Assembly: GCF_007860175.1 (NCBI RefSeq)
Contig: NZ_SJPX01000002.1
Span: forward strand, 1,612,001-1,676,000
Length of the DNA stretch: 64,000 bases
Direction of reading: 5' to 3'
From: Rubripirellula reticaptiva
GTDB taxonomy: Bacteria; Planctomycetota; Planctomycetia; Pirellulales; Pirellulaceae
In this document: in pieces, positions 53,341 through 61,875 of the stretch
Layout: each line of letters starts with the position of its first letter
Position numbering within the stretch: position 1 is the stretch's first letter
Program-made: the position numbers and the translations under genes
Notes under the pieces: generated by a model
Databases searched by the model: none
What the model saw: only the letters and a program-made list of their open reading frames with translations
What the model was told of the DNA's origin: nothing

Positions 53341-54996
53341 TCATGGCTTTGGAACGCCTTTGTTGCGGAACACATCTTTCAAAGATTTGATTTGCGAGGG
53401 TGACGCGTATTCGGATTGCGTCACCGCCACCCAGCCGTCGATGTAACTCGATGGTGCGTAGTTGTGACCGTGGCCGATCGGAACCGTTGTCGCCATGGGA
53501 AGGTCAAATCCAATTTGCAAGAATGTGATGATCGGATACCAACGCAAGTACGGCGACACATCCGGCCCCGGAGGATCAGTCAACCAAGCGGGACGACTCC
53601 ACGCCAGGCTGGGCGAAAACCAAACCATTGGATCGCTTGAGTACTGAATGTACGCGTCTCTCATCGGCCCCCACTCTTTGCCTGGTTCCAGCGAGTTTTC
53701 TTGCGCGGTGAATCGGAGCAGTCTTCCGTCGCGGAATGTTGGCAACCAAGCGGGACTTTCGGGATTGCGATTGCGCACGACGGACTTCCATTGCTTGCTC
53801 GGAAACGGCGGCCCGCTCCATAGGGCACCGTCGATCGGGTCTTCAAAGACCGTCAGCAGATCGGCGGACTCTTCCGAACCCAGTGACCCAAGGCTCAAAC
53901 CATGTAGATAAAGTCGTGGCCGGCCGTCCTTGGGAAGCGTTTTCCAGTAACCGTAGACCTCATCAAACAAAGCCTGGGCCGAATCGATCGAACGCTGCGG
54001 GTCGACCAAAATCGTGATCCAACTTGGCAAGTAGGAATATTGAATGCTGACGATCGCCGTGTCGCCACCGTGTAGGTACTCGACCGTGTCGACCGCCGAT
54101 GGATCAAGCCAACCTGTCCCCGTCGGCGTGGCTACGATCAGGACCGAGCGATCAAAGCCACCAACGCGTTTGAGTTCTTCCAACGCTAGTTTGGCGCGCC
54201 CACGCATCGTGGGGCGCGATCGCACTCCGGCGTATACACGAACCGGACGTTCGGCTTCTTCGCCAATGAAGTCCGAGATCTCGGCCTGTGTCGGACCGAG
54301 AGCCAGGAAGTTCTTGCCTTGGCGACCGATCGAATCCCAATTCACGAGCGAGGCTTCGCTTCCGGTCATGGTTTCGTTGGTTGGCGGTTTGACTTCGTCA
54401 TCGCTTCGTTCATCTAATTTGGCGAAGAACGAATCGGCGACTGACAACAAGTTCTTTGCGACCAAGTCATTCGAAAGGAACAACACCACCAACCCAACGC
54501 TGACGAACGCAGTGGCGGTCGCCACCTTACGCGGCAAGATGTGATTGAGCTTGCCCGCGACGAATCCGCTCGCAGCGACAAACGCTCGCGCAAGAGATAC
54601 CAAGATAGCCCCCAGAACAACCGCAATCGCGGCGGTGCGATACGGATAGGCAGTCTCCAAGTCCTCCATTCCCATTAGGCCACGAATCGAATTTTGCCAA
54701 AACGTCATGCGCCAAAGGAAACCAACGAATAACAACGCCACGACGCCAACGGTGATCCGCTTGGCGATCAACTGAGTGCGACCGGCAGGTTCACGGAATT
54801 CGAAAAACTGATAGACCCACACCGCCAACACACCAACCGTGTATCCGATCGCCAACGCAAAACCAGATAGAATCCCCTGCACCAAGTACGTTCGCGGCAA
54901 CAAAGACGGCGTCACCGAAGCAGCAAAGAACAGTGCCGCCAGCATTAATCCGACAAAGGAGAAAGATTTTTTGTATTGGACCAGTTGTTCTTTCAT
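53341..54996 (-). CDS. membrane alpha/beta-hydrolase (Abhydrolase_9 type)
   Basis: A 551-residue protein from the ATG at 54996 (MKEQLVQYKKSFSFVGLMLA). Five or so N-terminal helices (about 14-200; SVTPSLLPRTYLVQGILSGF is the signature start) are followed by a C-terminal hydrolase domain. The nucleophile elbow is LHGLSLGSLGSE near residue 365, and VYAGVRSRPTMRGRAKLALE and VATPTGTGWLDPSAVDTVEY are family blocks. Members are found widely in actinobacteria and planctomycetes; their substrate is unknown, possibly lipids. A fragment of a second such gene lies at 63025-63099. Confidence 0.9.
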   Translation of the reverse strand: MKEQLVQYKKSFSFVGLMLAALFFAASVTPSLLPRTYLVQGILSGFALAIGYTVGVLAVWVYQFFEFREPAGRTQLIAKRITVGVVALLFVGFLWRMTFWQNSIRGLMGMEDLETAYPYRTAAIAVVLGAILVSLARAFVAASGFVAGKLNHILPRKVATATAFVSVGLVVLFLSNDLVAKNLLSVADSFFAKLDERSDDEVKPPTNETMTGSEASLVNWDSIGRQGKNFLALGPTQAEISDFIGEEAERPVRVYAGVRSRPTMRGRAKLALEELKRVGGFDRSVLIVATPTGTGWLDPSAVDTVEYLHGGDTAIVSIQYSYLPSWITILVDPQRSIDSAQALFDEVYGYWKTLPKDGRPRLYLHGLSLGSLGSEESADLLTVFEDPIDGALWSGPPFPSKQWKSVVRNRNPESPAWLPTFRDGRLLRFTAQENSLEPGKEWGPMRDAYIQYSSDPMVWFSPSLAWSRPAWLTDPPGPDVSPYLRWYPIITFLQIGFDLPMATTVPIGHGHNYAPSSYIDGWVAVTQSEYASPSQIKSLKDVFRNKGVPKP

Positions 54997-55159
54997 CGAA
55001 TCGACTATGCAAGATTTTAATGTGGTTTCGACCAGAGCGATCAACTGGTATTCTGTTCGATACGCATGATGTCTACCACGCCCATTTCATTACTCTTTTT
55101 GTTCTGGAAACTACGATCATCGTCGTCGCCCGAAAAGGCGATCTGTTTTTGGCGAGTGA

Positions 55160-55771
55160 ATGATCGACCACGTTCGAATGCGTTTTCGCTATGCTTGGTT
55201 AGCGGCAGTTTTTTGTTTCCAGCTGGTGGCTGTTTTCAGTCACGTCTCATCTGGATGGGCTCAAGATGTATCTGTTGCAACCAGGACGTCGAGCTCCAAA
55301 ATCACGAAAATTACATTTGGGCAATTTCGTTTTAACAACGTCCGAGAGGGTTATCAGGCGTTGACGTGGAACGAAGTGATCGGAGCAACTCGGTACCAAG
55401 TCCGCGATTCCAAGGGCGTGTCGTTTTACGACGGCATTCTACCTGAAGCCTTCATTTCCGGCTTGCCGGATGGGCAGCACTCCTTTTCGGTCAAAGCGTA
55501 TTCGGACGATGGCGGACTGGTCGGCGCCAGCCAAACAGCGGCGGTGATCACGGTCGACCATTGGTCGATGACGCAAGCGTGGGTTTGCTTTGGTGTCGGG
55601 TTGGTCGTTGTTCTGGCCATTATCGGTGCCATCGGCTGGGGCTGGATGCACGATCGGCAGACATCTTCCTGTTCCTTGACTTACGCGAAGCGGGCAGAGA
55701 CTTACGCGAAGCGGGCAGAGACTTACGCGAAGCGGGCAGAGACTTACGCGAAGCGGGCAGACGATTCATGA
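55160..55771 (+). CDS. exported FN3-like, single-helix protein with heptapeptide-repeat tail
   Basis: A 203-residue protein. A signal peptide (about 7-35) is followed by an FN3-like beta domain (about 50-130; FNNVREGYQALTWNEVIGAT, LPDGQHSFSVKAYSDDGG), one membrane helix (about 138-158, VCFGVGLVVVLAIIGAIGWG) and a cytoplasmic tail of four TYAKRAE heptapeptides that would form a short charged helix. Its stop overlaps the symporter start as ATGA, so it is coupled to transport. An accessory or sensing role for the symporter is inferred. No family name is known. Confidence 0.8.
   Translation: MIDHVRMRFRYAWLAAVFCFQLVAVFSHVSSGWAQDVSVATRTSSSKITKITFGQFRFNNVREGYQALTWNEVIGATRYQVRDSKGVSFYDGILPEAFISGLPDGQHSFSVKAYSDDGGLVGASQTAAVITVDHWSMTQAWVCFGVGLVVVLAIIGAIGWGWMHDRQTSSCSLTYAKRAETYAKRAETYAKRAETYAKRADDS
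55679..55762 (+). repeat. four tandem 21-bp units coding TYAKRAE
   Basis: Units of 21 bp at 55679-55699, 55700-55720, 55721-55741 and 55742-55762. The first three are identical and the fourth differs only in its last base. Because the unit is 7 codons long, slippage would change tail length without shifting frame. The block ends 5 bp before the symporter start codon. Confidence 0.97.
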
Positions 55772-57273
55772 TCTGCAGTTGCATCCATTTCAGCCTGGCG
55801 TCGACCGCTATTCTGTCGCCCACCGCGGGCTACGTGATGCTGGCATGCTTTAGCGTTCTTTGGATCGGCCTGGGCATATGGTGGGGGCGCCAAGCAAAGT
55901 CTTATGATGGCTTTGCCGTGGCGGGACGGAATGTTGGTTTAGCACTAGGGACCGCAACTGCAGTCGCGACATGGATTACTTCCAACACGACCATGCTGGC
56001 ACCTCAGTTCGCGTTGCAGTTGGGCATTTGGGGCGCGGTCGCGTATTCCACCGCCAGCTTTGGTTTGTTTGCTTTCGCGCCAATGAGTGGTCGAATCAGG
56101 AGACTGATGCCGCATGGTTACACGGCCGTTGAATTCGTTCGTCGCCGTTATGGCTTGCTTGGTTCGATACCGTTTCTGCTGATCTCGATCTTCTATGCGT
56201 TCACCTGGTTGATTTCCATGTCGATGGCGGGTGGCAAACTGTTGGAAGTGTTGTCGGGCATCCCCTATCCCGTGGGCATGTCGGTGGTCGTCACTGTCTG
56301 TGTTGTCTACACACTTTTCGGCGGCATGTACGCCGTCATCGGGACCGACTTTATCCAGAGCTTGATCATCATGATCGGTTTGGTCGTTGTAGCCGTCGCT
56401 GTACTGGTGCAAATCGACATTGCCGATGTGCACTCCAAGCTGGAAAACAACCGTCCGATGCTGCTGTCGGTTTTCTTTCCTGCCGCACTGATGGCGTTGT
56501 TCAACAACATGCTGTTTGGGTTTGGCGAGATTTTCCACAGCAACGTGTGGTGGAGCCGGGCGTTTGCGATGCGAGAAGGCGTCGGCCCAAAGGCTTACGC
56601 GATTGGTGGCGCCCTTTGGTTGCCGATTCCGATTGTCGCCGGATTTTTGGGGCTGGCGGCACCGGCATTGGGAATCGGAATTAGCCAGCCCGATACTGTT
56701 GGTCCGCTAGTGGCGGCGACGTTATTAGGGACGGGCGGTGCGCTGCTAGTGTTCGTGGTCGTGTTTTGCTCGTTGGCGTCCAGCATCGACAGCCTCCTTG
56801 CCGCTACGGCGGACTTGATCGTCAATGACATCATCGCACCGATGAATAAATTGCGAATCAGTCAGGCAGATGAGGCGAGTTGCGAGAATCCGGAAACAAC
56901 ACCCATGAGGATGACCGATGCGGCCAAGCGGCGTGCTTCGACGCTGACCATTATTTTCTTAGGCGCCGCGTCCTGGGCGGTGGCCTATCCCAACGTCGGT
57001 TCTCTGGCAACGGTCTTGTTCTTTGCTGGGCCGATGGTCGGCAGTTGCATTTGGCCAATCATTGGCGGCCTGTACTTTCGCCGCCCCGGCCCGACTGCCG
57101 CTTGCCTGTCGATGCTGTTCGGGACTACCACCGGTTTGTGGGCCTACTTCGCGATCGGCTGGTTTGTCGCATCGCTGGTCGGTGCCAGCATATCCGGCGT
57201 GGTGTTCGGCTTGGCCACACTTGTCTTACCAGACAATTTTGATTTCAAAAATCTCGCTGACGAGGCAATGTGA
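55768..57273 (+). CDS. sodium:solute symporter family transporter
   Basis: A 501-residue protein with about 13 membrane helices, starting at the ATG overlapping the previous stop (ATGA). SSS-family blocks are visible: KSYDGFAVAGRNVGLALGTA, ATWITSNTTMLAPQFA, LMPHGYTAVEFVRRRYG, GGMYAVIGTDFIQSLIIMIG and SSIDSLLAATADLIVNDI. Such transporters use the sodium gradient to import small solutes such as sugars, amino acids, urea or pantothenate. Given the ureido enzymes downstream, a ureido or amino-acid-like solute is a reasonable guess. A frame beginning at 55561 reads through the 21-bp repeats and is not the start. Confidence 0.92.
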   Translation: MICSCIHFSLASTAILSPTAGYVMLACFSVLWIGLGIWWGRQAKSYDGFAVAGRNVGLALGTATAVATWITSNTTMLAPQFALQLGIWGAVAYSTASFGLFAFAPMSGRIRRLMPHGYTAVEFVRRRYGLLGSIPFLLISIFYAFTWLISMSMAGGKLLEVLSGIPYPVGMSVVVTVCVVYTLFGGMYAVIGTDFIQSLIIMIGLVVVAVAVLVQIDIADVHSKLENNRPMLLSVFFPAALMALFNNMLFGFGEIFHSNVWWSRAFAMREGVGPKAYAIGGALWLPIPIVAGFLGLAAPALGIGISQPDTVGPLVAATLLGTGGALLVFVVVFCSLASSIDSLLAATADLIVNDIIAPMNKLRISQADEASCENPETTPMRMTDAAKRRASTLTIIFLGAASWAVAYPNVGSLATVLFFAGPMVGSCIWPIIGGLYFRRPGPTAACLSMLFGTTTGLWAYFAIGWFVASLVGASISGVVFGLATLVLPDNFDFKNLADEAM

Positions 57274-57276
57274 GCG

Positions 57277-57396
57277 ATGTTTCCACTGTGGTTTCTTCAA
57301 TTTTTAGTGATTGGTGCGCTGATGCTTGTTGGCATCGGCGTGGCGGCTCTGATCGCGTTCCTTGTCTTCGATTCTCGCGATCGACAACTTTGGTGA
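57277..57396 (+). CDS. 39-residue small membrane peptide
   Basis: Read from an ATG at 57277, three bases after the symporter stop, to a TGA at 57394. It starts MFPLWFLQFLVIGALMLVG, carries a single membrane helix (about 5-30) and ends FDSRDRQLW. It has the size of small regulatory subunits of transporters. It fills the gap between the symporter and the carbamoyltransferase without overlap. No family known; its tight spacing is the main evidence. Confidence 0.62.
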   Translation: MFPLWFLQFLVIGALMLVGIGVAALIAFLVFDSRDRQLW

Positions 57397-57410
57397 GCGA
57401 GCCAAACGAG

Positions 57411-58496
57411 ATGCCTGATAAACAAAAAACATTCGGTGGTGTAACTCCGGTCGGCACCAACTCAAAAGGGCAACGCCTTCGCCCCCATCCGCTGCTGGAT
57501 GCTTGCGAACATCAAATTGATCGCGAAGCACTGCAAGCTCTCGCCGGCAAATCAATTCTGAACCCACGCCAGTTTGACCGCCGGTCGGTTGTCGCAATCG
57601 CACAGCTTTCGGCACTGCTGGAATCTCAGAACGTCGAGATGGACAAACCGTTGGACGGAAAGATCGCCATCACCGCCTTCTTCGAAGCCAGTACGCGGAC
57701 GCGATTGTCGTTCGAAAGCGCGGTGCTGCGACTCGACGGAAAAGTCCTTTCCGTGCCCGATGGCCAAGTGACGGGAATCGCTAAAGGTGAATCGCTAGCC
57801 GACATCGGTGAGATGTTCAACACGTACGGTGACGTTGTCATCATGCGCCATCCGGACACCGACTGCATTGATCAAATCCAAAGGAACCTGCAGCGGCCGT
57901 TGATCAACGCTGGCAATGGTTCTGGCCATCATCCCACCCAAGCATTGATCGATTGGTATGCGTTATTGAAGTGGAGACCTGAACTGTGTCGCCCCAATTG
58001 CCCGGAAGATCGTCAAGTTCATCTGGGCGTCATAGGAACGCCGGGGTCAATGCGGGCGGTGAAGAGCTTCGTGCGTTTGGCTCTGATGTTTCCCGGCGCG
58101 GTCAAGAAAATCACTCTGATTTCAGAACTGGCTGACCCAGTCGGTTTGGATCTGACCGAACCGATCGAAGAATCGCCTATACCAATCGAAATCATCAACG
58201 ATGTCCGTGAAGTCTTACCCGAATTGGATGTGGTGTACGTCAACTCGATCGCTTTCTTGGGTGACAGTTATCGCAACTTAGATTCACGGTACAAATTGGA
58301 AAAAGGCAGCAATCTGAAACCAGATGCGGTCATTTTGCATCCGCTAGCGCGAAACGACGAACTGGGCGAAACGTTGGATCATACCGATCACAACCTTTAC
58401 TTCGCGCAAGCCGCCGGAGCCGTTTTTGTGCGACAAGCCTTGCTGACTTGCGTACTCGATCGACTGGATCGAATCAGTGGCATCCCTCGAAATTGA
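57411..58496 (+). CDS. aspartate/ornithine carbamoyltransferase-family protein, probably not PyrB
   Basis: A 361-residue protein from the ATG at 57411; the same frame upstream covers the small membrane gene and is rejected. Carbamoyl-phosphate residues are in place: STRTR at 94-98, GIAKGESLAD at 122-131 (80s loop), MRHP at 145-148 and HPTQ at 174-177. The acceptor side differs from aspartate carbamoyltransferase: HPLPR is HPLAR (310-314), and where Escherichia coli PyrB has TRVQ (Arg229, Gln231) this protein has NSIA. The first 40 residues extend beyond PyrB. It should transfer carbamoyl to an amine other than aspartate. The neighbours act on ureido compounds. Confidence 0.88.
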   Translation: MPDKQKTFGGVTPVGTNSKGQRLRPHPLLDACEHQIDREALQALAGKSILNPRQFDRRSVVAIAQLSALLESQNVEMDKPLDGKIAITAFFEASTRTRLSFESAVLRLDGKVLSVPDGQVTGIAKGESLADIGEMFNTYGDVVIMRHPDTDCIDQIQRNLQRPLINAGNGSGHHPTQALIDWYALLKWRPELCRPNCPEDRQVHLGVIGTPGSMRAVKSFVRLALMFPGAVKKITLISELADPVGLDLTEPIEESPIPIEIINDVREVLPELDVVYVNSIAFLGDSYRNLDSRYKLEKGSNLKPDAVILHPLARNDELGETLDHTDHNLYFAQAAGAVFVRQALLTCVLDRLDRISGIPRN

Positions 58497-58675
58497 TCCA
58501 GAGTAGATCCGTCCGGTTGCTTATTTTCTGCTCTTGCAATATTCGTTCAACAGTCAGCTGACGGCATACGTTGCATTGGTCGAGCTTGCCTACTGCAAAC
58601 TGCTAATCGGCTAGTCGCCCGACGCACTTTGAGTCTCATACTTCCTTCCACTTCTCAGTTCCCGATTTTGTATTC

Positions 58676-60595
58676 ATGTGTGGCATCACCGGTTTTTGGA
58701 ATCCTCGACGTACTAACCAGCGCGACCTTCGGTTTGCCCTAAATCCGATGCTGGACGTGTTGGATCACCGCGGACCCGATGAACGCGGCAGCCGGTTCTT
58801 TTGCGAACAAGGCGTTGCGCTGGGTCATACGCGACTGTCGATCATCGGACTCGATTGCGGTCACCAACCCATCGAAACGGACGACGGTAACTACGCCGCA
58901 ACGGTCAACGGCGAACTCTACGGCTACAAAACCATTCGCACGCAACTTGCCTGCGAAGAATTCGCGTGCAATGGCAAAAGCGACAGTGCGATCACTTTGC
59001 CACTGTACTTGAAGCATGGCTTGAGCTTTGTCGAAAAACTTCGTGGCGAGTTCGCGATCGTTCTGTATGACCAGACTGAACAACGCTTGATATTGATCCG
59101 CGACCGCTTCGGAATTAAACCGCTCTATTACCACGTCGGTGACTCAGGACTAGTGTGGGGATCCGAGGTAAAGTCAATCTTGCAGCATCCCGATGTCACG
59201 CCTCAGCTGTGCCCTAAGGCGGCGGCCCACCAAATGATGCAAGTGATGGTTCCTGGGTCAACGGCGTTCGAGAACGTTCACGCGATCAAGCCCGGCCACA
59301 TGCTGATCGCAAAACTGCGCGGCGATCGGCTAGAGATTCAAACCAAACGATGGTGGGACATGGAATTCCCCGAGTCCCACGAAACGGGCGTCGATCCCAC
59401 CGAATACGTGCAAGGTGTCAAAGAACGTTTGATTGATGCCGTCGCCACACGACTAGAAGCAGACGTACCGGTTGGCTGCTATCTTTCCGGCGGAATCGAC
59501 AGCTGTTCGATTCTTGGCTTGGCGACTCATTTGCAGCAATCGCCGATCAAAGCCTTTACAATCGCATTCGACAGTGACGAGTACGACGAATCCAATATCG
59601 CCCGGCGGATGGCCGAGCGAACGGGCGCCGAACAAGAACTGTTACGCCTGACAGAAAAGGAACTGTATGGTCCCGCCTTTGAACGAGCGACTTGGCACGC
59701 CGAACGGACGTTTTACAACACGTTGGCGGTTGCCAAGTGGCATATGAGCCGCCGTGTTCGGGCCTGCAACTACAAAGCTGTGATCACGGGCGAAGGGTCC
59801 GACGAGTTGTTCGGCGGCTATGCTTTCTTTAAACGAGATTGGCTCGGCCGCGATCAAGGCGACAAAATTTTAGCGGGCGCGATCCTGGCAGAAGAAGATC
59901 AGAGTCACCCTGCATGGCAAGACGTTTGCGGTTTCACACCGTCTTGGATCCAACCTTGGATGATGGTGCTCGATCGAGTCCGGCCTCTGCTGAGCTCGTC
60001 CATCCAAGACCTGCTGGCCAACTATGATCCTGTCGCGGAAGTCGCTGCGGCAATTGATCCAGACATGGTTCGCGGTCGAAATCGGCTGGATGTTTCTCAG
60101 TACACGTGGAGCAAGACGATGTTGGAGGGACAGATTTTGACGTGGGGTGGCGACCGGATGGACATGGCCAATTCAATGGAAGCCCGGCCCGCTTTCTTAG
60201 ATCACCACGTGGCAGAGTACGCGACGACCATTCCGCCTGACGTCCGTATCCGGGACGGCATCGAAAAGTGGGTGCTGCGAGAAGCGATGGTCAACGTGTT
60301 GCCTCGTGAACTTTACGAACGCAAAAAGTTTGCCTTCATGGCTCCGCCTGCACACACGGACCCAGTCAAGCGAGCCGCGGTACAAGAAATGATCGATCAT
60401 TGGTTGACCAAGGATCGTGTCAACGCGGTCGGAGTGTTCAACCAAGAAAAACTGGCCAAGTTCCTCAGTGATGCGTGGAATGAAACTGATCCGTCAATGG
60501 CAAGACGAAACGACATCATCATCAATCACACGTTACAGATTCATATGCTGCACGGCCAATACGTCGAAGGGCTTCCGCTTCCCGCGGTCGATTAA
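58676..60595 (+). CDS. asparagine-synthetase-like glutamine amidotransferase
   Basis: A 639-residue AsnB-type enzyme. MCGITGFWNP exposes Cys2 for glutamine hydrolysis, followed by DHRGPDERG and the LGHTRLSIIGL and VNGELYG blocks. The synthetase half has the ATP-pyrophosphatase motif YLSGGIDSCSILGL near residue 271 and TGEGSDELFGGY. It is full length. The second domain adenylates a carboxylate and amidates it with ammonia from glutamine. Genomic company (carbamoyltransferase, carbamoylase) suggests a specialised substrate rather than plain aspartate. A 179-bp gap separates it from the carbamoyltransferase gene. Confidence 0.9.
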   Translation: MCGITGFWNPRRTNQRDLRFALNPMLDVLDHRGPDERGSRFFCEQGVALGHTRLSIIGLDCGHQPIETDDGNYAATVNGELYGYKTIRTQLACEEFACNGKSDSAITLPLYLKHGLSFVEKLRGEFAIVLYDQTEQRLILIRDRFGIKPLYYHVGDSGLVWGSEVKSILQHPDVTPQLCPKAAAHQMMQVMVPGSTAFENVHAIKPGHMLIAKLRGDRLEIQTKRWWDMEFPESHETGVDPTEYVQGVKERLIDAVATRLEADVPVGCYLSGGIDSCSILGLATHLQQSPIKAFTIAFDSDEYDESNIARRMAERTGAEQELLRLTEKELYGPAFERATWHAERTFYNTLAVAKWHMSRRVRACNYKAVITGEGSDELFGGYAFFKRDWLGRDQGDKILAGAILAEEDQSHPAWQDVCGFTPSWIQPWMMVLDRVRPLLSSSIQDLLANYDPVAEVAAAIDPDMVRGRNRLDVSQYTWSKTMLEGQILTWGGDRMDMANSMEARPAFLDHHVAEYATTIPPDVRIRDGIEKWVLREAMVNVLPRELYERKKFAFMAPPAHTDPVKRAAVQEMIDHWLTKDRVNAVGVFNQEKLAKFLSDAWNETDPSMARRNDIIINHTLQIHMLHGQYVEGLPLPAVD

Positions 60596-60597
60596 AA

Positions 60598-61872
60598 TTG
60601 CAATCTAGACTCGAATCCAATCAGCCAACAAGCACTGAACTGTTGCGAGTGAATCTGCAACGCATCAAAACTGACATACTGGCACTTGCCGAGATCGGGC
60701 GCAATTCAGCCGATCACGGGATCTATCGAATGGCCTTTACCGATGCGGATATGCAAGGGAAACGTTGGTTGACCGATCGCATCGATGCCGCTGGTTTGCC
60801 TCATTGGATTGACGGCGCGGCGAACGTGTCGACCAAGATCCAAGGTACAAGAGATGCACCGGAGATCTTGGTGGGGTCACATATCGATACCGTCCCCTGC
60901 GCCGGTGCGCTTGACGGGACGCTGGGCGTGATCGCTGGGCTGGAGTGCTTGCGTTGTATCAAAGAAGCAAACCTTGTGACGCGACGGACAATTGAGTTGG
61001 TAGCGTTCAGTGACGAGGAAGGACGGTTTGGTGGAATGTTCGGCTCGCAATCGATTTGCGGCCAGATCAACCCTGAAATGCTGGCCACGATGACAGACAT
61101 GAACGGAGTCAAACTGGAGGACGAACTTCGCCGCCACGGCTTGGATCCACTCGGGGCTCTCGATGCGGCTCGCGATCCAGAAACCATCGACAGCTATTTG
61201 GAGCTACACATTGAACAAGGCCCGGTACTCGATCGGGTCGGTAAACCGGTCGGCATCGTCGACGAAATCACGGGTCTTTTCACTTGGTCGATCCGCTTCA
61301 AAGGTGAAGCCAATCATGCTGGGACCACGCCGATGAACATGCGCAACGATGCGTTTATGGGGCTAGCCGATTTTGCTCACGAAATCCCACGGATCTTGGA
61401 CGAAAACGGTAGTGAACGCAGTCGTGCGACGATCGGGAAAGCTCAGATCCTACCCGGTGCTACGAACACCGTTCCCGGGTTAGTCGAATTCTCGTTGGAC
61501 GTGCGAGACACTTCAGAGAAAGTCTTGGATGAACTATCGGAAGCCTTTCGCAAAGCGTTGTCGGCTATCGCCCGACGTCGCCATTTAGTCTTCGAATTTC
61601 AACCCAAGAGTTACATCACGCCGGTTCATTGCAGCGAGAAGATGATTCAAACGCTGCAACAGAACAGCCGCAAGCTGGGCTTGGACGCGCATCCCATGCC
61701 CAGCGGTGCGGCTCATGATGCTCAGATCATGGGCCGAATGGTCCCCGTCGGGATGATCTTCGTCCCCAGCAAGGGAGGACAAAGTCATTCGCCCGCCGAA
61801 TGGACCGCTTGGACCGACATCGAAGCTGGTGCGAACGTGATGCTCCATACCCTCATCCAATTGGCCTCCTAA
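60598..61872 (+). CDS. N-carbamoyl-L-amino-acid amidohydrolase / allantoate-amidohydrolase family
   Basis: A 424-residue M20C-type amidohydrolase. Metal ligands are recognisable: VGSHIDTVPCAGALDGTLGV (His, Asp), FSDEEGRFGG (Glu pair), YLELHIEQGPVLD (His) and SGAAHDAQIM with FVPSKGGQSHSPAEW (His). This group hydrolyses N-carbamoyl amino acids, ureidoglycolate-type or allantoate substrates to release ammonia and CO2 or urea. The start is a TTG two bases after the asnB-like stop; a GTG at 60649 is an alternative. The next gene acts in a related step. Confidence 0.88.
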   Translation: MQSRLESNQPTSTELLRVNLQRIKTDILALAEIGRNSADHGIYRMAFTDADMQGKRWLTDRIDAAGLPHWIDGAANVSTKIQGTRDAPEILVGSHIDTVPCAGALDGTLGVIAGLECLRCIKEANLVTRRTIELVAFSDEEGRFGGMFGSQSICGQINPEMLATMTDMNGVKLEDELRRHGLDPLGALDAARDPETIDSYLELHIEQGPVLDRVGKPVGIVDEITGLFTWSIRFKGEANHAGTTPMNMRNDAFMGLADFAHEIPRILDENGSERSRATIGKAQILPGATNTVPGLVEFSLDVRDTSEKVLDELSEAFRKALSAIARRRHLVFEFQPKSYITPVHCSEKMIQTLQQNSRKLGLDAHPMPSGAAHDAQIMGRMVPVGMIFVPSKGGQSHSPAEWTAWTDIEAGANVMLHTLIQLAS

Positions 61873-61875
61873 ACA

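Noticed and set aside
55679-55762. Short tandem repeats as a possible CRISPR-like array
   Set aside because: The units are 21 bp, directly adjacent without spacers, and in frame within a gene.
55561-55767. Extended start of the symporter reading through the repeats
   Set aside because: The extension is the 21-bp repeat read in another frame (DLREAGR units) and overlaps the FN3 gene; the ATGA start at 55768 is better.
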